Source: Colwellia sp. (GTDB lineage Bacteria; Pseudomonadota; Gammaproteobacteria; Enterobacterales; Alteromonadaceae). From it: a stretch of DNA of 64,000 bases. A program made the position numbers and the translations under genes. The DNA lies in contig JAPYOP010000018.1 in the NCBI GenBank assembly GCA_029938115.1, forward strand, positions 18,483 to 82,482, given 5' to 3'. This document shows, piece after piece, positions 60,076 to 64,000 of the stretch. Below the pieces are notes generated by a model that was not told the DNA's origin, did no database searches, and was given only the letters and a program-made list of their open reading frames with translations. How positions within the stretch are numbered: position 1 is the stretch's first letter; every line of letters begins with the position of its first letter.

Positions 60076-61809
60076 CTATTTATTTTTACTTTCTAAAGAA
60101 TAAACTACGTTTCCACTTAGAATCGTTTGCAAAACTTTTACGTTATGAATCTCATATCTATCTACGTCAAACAAGTTTTTATCAAGCACAACAAAGTCAG
60201 CCATTTTACCCACTTCAATGGATCCTATTTGTTCTTCCATATGAATTTGATATGCACCATCAAGGGTATAACCTTTTATTAAAGTCGCAATGTCTAAGCG
60301 TTCATGTTTGCCTGGCTGTATAGGCGCGTCTTTTTGCGCGGGTGTTTGTCGGGTAACACCTATCTCCATATTAAATATTGGTGACATTCCTAAAGTGCCT
60401 GCACCTGTCGCAGGAAAGTCACTGCCAAATGACATTTTTACGCCGGCTTTTTTCAAGCTATTAAACCTAAAATAGCGGCTAAATTGATCAGCGCTGACAA
60501 ATTCTTTACCAAATTCATCATAAGACGCCCACAACGGGGTACTTTGCGCAATAACATCTAGTTTGGCAAAGCGTTGCACGTCGTTATCTGTCATTACCTG
60601 TATGTGGCAAATAGCAAAACGACTAGTGCTGCTATTATACTTAGGGTTGTTTCTGATAAGCTCAATAGCGTTTAAGGTTTCAGTTATGGCGCGCTCACCT
60701 AAAGCGTGAATATGAACATCGATGTTTTCACTACTCGCCTGTGCAATTAAGGTGTTCATTTGTGATTGTGAAAAAACATTAATGCCCTTGTTACCGGGCT
60801 CACCTTGATAGTCTTCAAACATGCCCGCCGTTTTACCTTCAATAGTGCCATCATTCATGATTTTTAAGGTATTGATATGATACATATCGTGTTTGCTGAT
60901 CGCGCGTTTATGCTTAGTTATTTTTATGGCGTCTTTTGCTGCATCGCTATGGCCAATCATATGAGAAGCGACCATACGAACTGTCATCTTGCCTTGCTTG
61001 GTCACTTTTTCAAGGGCGTTAAGCTGCAAGGCATCAACATCAGAGGCGCCCGCATCAAATACAGCAGTAATGCCGTAACTGTTCATAATGTTAATAACAT
61101 CGCCTGTGCCTAATGCAACACTATCAGCGGTAATAACATCAAGACTTTCAATACCAGCTGTCGCCGTAGCTTCAAGTAAATAGCCACTAGGCTTACCTTC
61201 TTTATCTCGTTTGTAATAGCTAAAACCGGGATCTGGGTCAGGTGTGTTTTTATCAATGCCCAACAACTTTAATGCTTTGGTATTTGCCCAAGCGCCATGA
61301 AAACCTTCATCCATAATATAGACAGGGCGGTCGTTGACCACTTTATCTAACATGGCACTCTTTGGCCCTTCTGCACCAAAAGCGCTGGCAAGAAAACCAT
61401 AACCAAAGAGCACCTTTGCATCAGGATTTTGCTTGGCGTATTCGCTAATTTGTTGATACCAACGTGCTGGTTTTGCAAAGCTATCAAGCGATAAACTACG
61501 CACATAAGCGCCGCCCATAACAGGGTGGGCGTGAGAGTCAATAAAGCCGGGTAATAGCATTTTCCCCTGCAAATCTTGTTGTTTGGTGTATTCGCCACGC
61601 CAGATATTTACATCAGCTAAATCACCTACAGCAACTATTTTACCTGCTTTAATGGCGACAGCTTCAGCCCAAGGTTGCTGTTCATTAACGGTATAAATTT
61701 TACCATTAAAGTAGATTGAGTCTGCAGCTAGCGGTAGCTCAGATTTAGCCTGCACTAGCAAGGCGGTAATCGACAAAAGCATTAGCGTTAACTTAATATA
61801 AGTTTTCAT
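60076..61809 (-). CDS. Secreted YtcJ-like amidohydrolase
   Basis: 577 residues. Signal peptide about 1-21 (LLSITALLVQA). Amidohydrolase family 3: the HxH metal motif in PGFIDSHAHPV, MDEGFHGAWANTKAL, KIMNDGTIEGKTAGMF, HIHALGERAI, CHIQVMT and SDFPAT before a typical ending GSIEVGKMADFVVLDKN. Such enzymes cleave amide or related C-N bonds; the substrate is not predictable. It sits 46 bp after puuB and upstream of ggt, so all three are probably one transcript. Confidence 0.85.
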   Translation of the reverse strand: MKTYIKLTLMLLSITALLVQAKSELPLAADSIYFNGKIYTVNEQQPWAEAVAIKAGKIVAVGDLADVNIWRGEYTKQQDLQGKMLLPGFIDSHAHPVMGGAYVRSLSLDSFAKPARWYQQISEYAKQNPDAKVLFGYGFLASAFGAEGPKSAMLDKVVNDRPVYIMDEGFHGAWANTKALKLLGIDKNTPDPDPGFSYYKRDKEGKPSGYLLEATATAGIESLDVITADSVALGTGDVINIMNSYGITAVFDAGASDVDALQLNALEKVTKQGKMTVRMVASHMIGHSDAAKDAIKITKHKRAISKHDMYHINTLKIMNDGTIEGKTAGMFEDYQGEPGNKGINVFSQSQMNTLIAQASSENIDVHIHALGERAITETLNAIELIRNNPKYNSSTSRFAICHIQVMTDNDVQRFAKLDVIAQSTPLWASYDEFGKEFVSADQFSRYFRFNSLKKAGVKMSFGSDFPATGAGTLGMSPIFNMEIGVTRQTPAQKDAPIQPGKHERLDIATLIKGYTLDGAYQIHMEEQIGSIEVGKMADFVVLDKNLFDVDRYEIHNVKVLQTILSGNVVYSLESKNK

Positions 61810-61855
61810 CAGAGTGTCTCCATTAAGTTGTTATATGTGTGTAGAAAATAGACAT

Positions 61856-63160
61856 TTAAAAGCGATCTAACATTTTGTGATACATCATGCCCAATGCTAA
61901 TAGAGGTGAGCGCAAATGCTTACCGCCGGGAAAAGTAAAGTGCTTTACTTGCTCGAAGTATTTTATTCGGTCTGATTCACCGTGAATGGTTTCTGCTAAT
62001 AGTTTTGCTGCCATATGAGTCACGTTAACACCATGACCTGAATAGGCTTGAGCATAATAAATATTGTCTGTTAAGTGGCCTATTTGTGGCAAACGGTTCG
62101 CACCTATACCAATCATGCCGCCCCATTGATGATCAATGTTGATGCCTGCAAGTTCAGGAAAAACCTTTAACATTTTTGGATAAAGTGCCGCTTTAATATC
62201 TTTAGGATCACGGCCAGAATAATTGCACATGCCGCCAAATAATAAACGTTTATCAGCAGACAGGCGGAAATAATCCAAATCAATTTTCATATCACATACG
62301 GCATGATTACCCGGTAATATTTTTTTGTGCAGGATATCGTTCAGAGGCTCAGTCGCAATGATATAACTACCGGCAGGTAATATTTTTTTTGATATATTGG
62401 GGAGTTTTTTCGGTGCTAAATCACCGATGTAAGCATTACCCGCTAGAATGACTTTTTTAGCATTGACTTGCCCATGTGAGGTTTTAATTTGAACAATATC
62501 CCCAGGAATAATATTCTTTACTGCAGAGTTTGTGAAAATTCTTACGCCTAAGGTATGAGCTGCTTGCGCTTCACCGGTGCATAAATTCAACGGATGTAAA
62601 TGGCCACTGCCCATATCTGTCATACCGCCAATAAAGTTCTCTGAGCCTACTACTTGTTTGATAAGTTCAGATTTATCTAGCATTTTTACTTCATAAGTAT
62701 AATCACTGTTGTTTAATCTTTTACAGTCTTGTTCTAGGGATTTCATCTGTTTTGGTTTAGCGGCTAGATCGCAATAACCCATGGTTAGGTCACAATCTAC
62801 TTGATATTTTTTAATGCGCTCTAACACTACTTTGTTAGCTTCAATGCCCATGGCTGAAATCGCATCAATACCTTGTTGGCCAATGCTTTTTCTAAAGTCT
62901 TCTAACTCATGACCAATGCCACGAATCATTTGCCCCCCATTTCGCCCTGATGCACCCCAACCAATTTTATGACTTTCAAGTAATACAACATTATAACCAC
63001 GCTCAACAAGCTCTATTGCGCTAGCAATTCCGCTAAAGCCACCGCCAATAATACAAACATCTGCATTAATAGCTTCGGCAAGGGTAGGGTATTCCTGCTG
63101 ATATTTTAATGAGGAATGGTAATATGATGGCGGATATTGTTCTGTGTGTATGGCAGTCAT
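61856..63160 (-). CDS. puuB: Gamma-glutamylputrescine oxidoreductase PuuB (FAD)
   Basis: 434 residues, FAD-dependent amine oxidoreductase of the DAO fold. Dinucleotide motif DVCIIGGGFSGIASAIEL (about 34-51), then LESHKIGWGASGRNGGQMI, GSGHLHPLNL and AYSGHGVNVTHMAAKLLAE match E. coli PuuB closely. It oxidises gamma-glutamylputrescine to the aldehyde. PuuC, the aldehyde dehydrogenase of the next step, is not in the window. It leads the minus-strand set with the amidohydrolase and ggt, and is divergent from puuR. Confidence 0.9.
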   Translation of the reverse strand: MTAIHTEQYPPSYYHSSLKYQQEYPTLAEAINADVCIIGGGFSGIASAIELVERGYNVVLLESHKIGWGASGRNGGQMIRGIGHELEDFRKSIGQQGIDAISAMGIEANKVVLERIKKYQVDCDLTMGYCDLAAKPKQMKSLEQDCKRLNNSDYTYEVKMLDKSELIKQVVGSENFIGGMTDMGSGHLHPLNLCTGEAQAAHTLGVRIFTNSAVKNIIPGDIVQIKTSHGQVNAKKVILAGNAYIGDLAPKKLPNISKKILPAGSYIIATEPLNDILHKKILPGNHAVCDMKIDLDYFRLSADKRLLFGGMCNYSGRDPKDIKAALYPKMLKVFPELAGINIDHQWGGMIGIGANRLPQIGHLTDNIYYAQAYSGHGVNVTHMAAKLLAETIHGESDRIKYFEQVKHFTFPGGKHLRSPLLALGMMYHKMLDRF

Positions 63161-63187
63161 AGCTGATCTTCTTATGATTCAAAGTAA

Positions 63188-63219
63188 AATGTAAAATATA
63201 TCAATCAATGTAAAATATA
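63188..63219. promoter_or_regulatory. Candidate PuuR operator pair
   Basis: AATGTAAAATATA occurs twice as direct repeats, at 63188-63200 and 63207-63219, 19 bp apart start to start (about two helix turns). The second continues as ATAATATACG. The core TAAAATATAAT matches the PuuR site I recall from E. coli (AAAATATAATGAACA). It lies between the divergent puuB and puuR, where the regulator would control both. Confidence 0.6.
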
Positions 63220-63323
63220 ATATACGATAGTAGCGTAAATAATTCCTTAAGCCAAGAGTTTGTTATATAATATTAAGCAGTGTTTTTACTTAATTATTTG
63301 AAATGAAAATCAAGGAGATATCT

Positions 63324-63872
63324 GTGGATGTAGGGGCTAGATTAAAATCAATTAGATTGCTCAGAAATATTTCACAACGTGAGTTAGCAAAAAGAGCGGG
63401 GGTGACAAATAGTACTATTTCAATGATTGAAAAAAACAGTGTTAGCCCGTCAATTAGCTCATTACAAAAAGTGCTTAATGGTATCCCCATTTCTATTGTT
63501 GAGTTTTTCTCTAATGATAGTAATTCTGAAAAAACTCAGCAGGTAGTTTATTCCGCAAAGGAATTAATGGATATTGGCTCAGGTGCAGTAGAAATGCTAT
63601 TAGTGGGGAAGTCATTTCCGCGCAGGCAAATGACTTTTTTGATTGAATCTTATGCGGCAAGTGCAGATACAGGCACAGAAATGCTGCAAAATGATGCTGA
63701 AGAAGCGGGTTATATTCTTGAAGGAAAAATTGAGCTAACTGTTGGTGAAGACATTCATTTACTCGATAAAGGTGATAGCTATTATTTTGATAATAACAAG
63801 CCACACCGCTTTCGAAATATCTCTGATAAAGAATGTAAAATAGTTAGTGCAACTACGCCGGCTAATTTTTAA
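63324..63872 (+). CDS. puuR: Transcriptional regulator PuuR (HTH-XRE + cupin)
   Basis: 182 residues from a GTG at 63324, preferred because an AAGGAG ribosome binding site (63312-63317) is 6 bp upstream; an ATG 7 codons earlier has none. XRE helix-turn-helix (about 4-58, RLKSIRLLRNISQRELAKRAGVTNSTISMIE), then a cupin domain with GTEMLQNDAEEAGYILEGKIELTV. Matches E. coli PuuR throughout, including SPSISSLQKVL and the ending ISATTPxxF-type. It represses putrescine-use genes, released by putrescine (known). The last 128 bp of the window hold no gene that I can support. Confidence 0.92.
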   Translation: MDVGARLKSIRLLRNISQRELAKRAGVTNSTISMIEKNSVSPSISSLQKVLNGIPISIVEFFSNDSNSEKTQQVVYSAKELMDIGSGAVEMLLVGKSFPRRQMTFLIESYAASADTGTEMLQNDAEEAGYILEGKIELTVGEDIHLLDKGDSYYFDNNKPHRFRNISDKECKIVSATTPANF

Positions 63873-64000
63873 ATAAGTTGATCAATACATAAAAATTGAG
63901 GATTTACTATTCAGTGGATCCATTGATAAAATTAATCCTGGTATGATACCAATTGAAAGAATGAATCGTTCAACTTAGAACTACAGTAGCGAGCTTAGAA

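Noticed and set aside
63917..63979. Partial gene at the right window edge
   Set aside because: A short open stretch ends at a TAG at 63977 and has no start or family.

Overview
The window reads as the chromosome of an AT-rich marine gammaproteobacterium of the order Alteromonadales, most likely Colwellia or a close relative. This is inferred from gene content and order: srmB, fldB, dsbC-recJ-prfB-lysS, bkdA1-bkdA2-bkdB, ruvC-ruvA-ruvB, comEC-msbA-lpxK-ycaR-kdsB, ubiT/ubiU-ubiV and roxA, plus low GC and intergenic repeats of REP and MITE type. I saw no rRNA, tRNA, CRISPR array, prophage or complete insertion sequence.

Layout. 1-3.6 kb: an incomplete sensor histidine kinase and an upstream NMT1-type periplasmic binding protein with no transporter partner. 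3.7-11.2 kb: srmB and fldB (minus), then dsbC-recJ-prfB-lysS (plus); prfB carries its programmed +1 frameshift. 11.4-18.3 kb: pgm, astE, a MITE-like element and the branched-chain 2-oxoacid dehydrogenase operon. 18.3-21.6 kb: a Ser/Thr-kinase-like protein, a VOC protein and the eroded tails of two sugar-transporter genes. 21.6-26.8 kb (minus): patatin, SGNH-like lipoprotein, dgt, cmoB and cmoA. 26.8-29.7 kb: a diguanylate cyclase with three tandem solute-binding domains. 29.9-34.2 kb: aspS and ruvC-ruvA-ruvB, separated by repeats. 34.3-41.3 kb: a DUF2062 protein and comEC-msbA-lpxK-ycaR-kdsB. 41.4-46.1 kb: ubiT divergent from ubiU-ubiV, roxA and rsuA. 46.4-51.0 kb: puuD-puuA-spuC and an unknown membrane protein. 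51.3-53.5 kb: a TonB-dependent receptor behind a promoter that overlaps a Fur box. 53.7-58.2 kb: an accessory stretch of small, mostly unknown minus-strand genes, including a solute-binding protein that looks N-terminally damaged and a leucine-rich-repeat lipoprotein gene broken by two compensating frameshifts. 58.2-63.9 kb: gamma-glutamyltransferase, secreted amidohydrolase and puuB (minus), divergent from puuR.

How the genes work together. The clearest theme is polyamine breakdown by the gamma-glutamylated (Puu) route. PuuA ligates glutamate to putrescine, PuuB oxidises the product, PuuD releases GABA, a class III transaminase (SpuC type) can act on putrescine or related amines, and PuuR represses. 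Here the pathway is split into two blocks about 11 kb apart. The puuB block also contains two exported hydrolases, a gamma-glutamyltransferase and a YtcJ-like amidohydrolase, that are not part of the textbook Puu set. A 13-bp direct repeat resembling the E. coli PuuR operator lies between puuB and puuR. This two-block arrangement is my best candidate for an undescribed variant system. Other good candidates are the triple-binding-domain cyclase, the binding-protein/kinase pair, and the 50.1-51.0 kb membrane protein with three repeated acidic motifs.

Several starts were moved from the longest open frame, using family length and ribosome binding sites: srmB, dsbC, lysS, cmoB, aspS, ruvB, the DUF2062 gene, rsuA, puuD, puuA and puuR.
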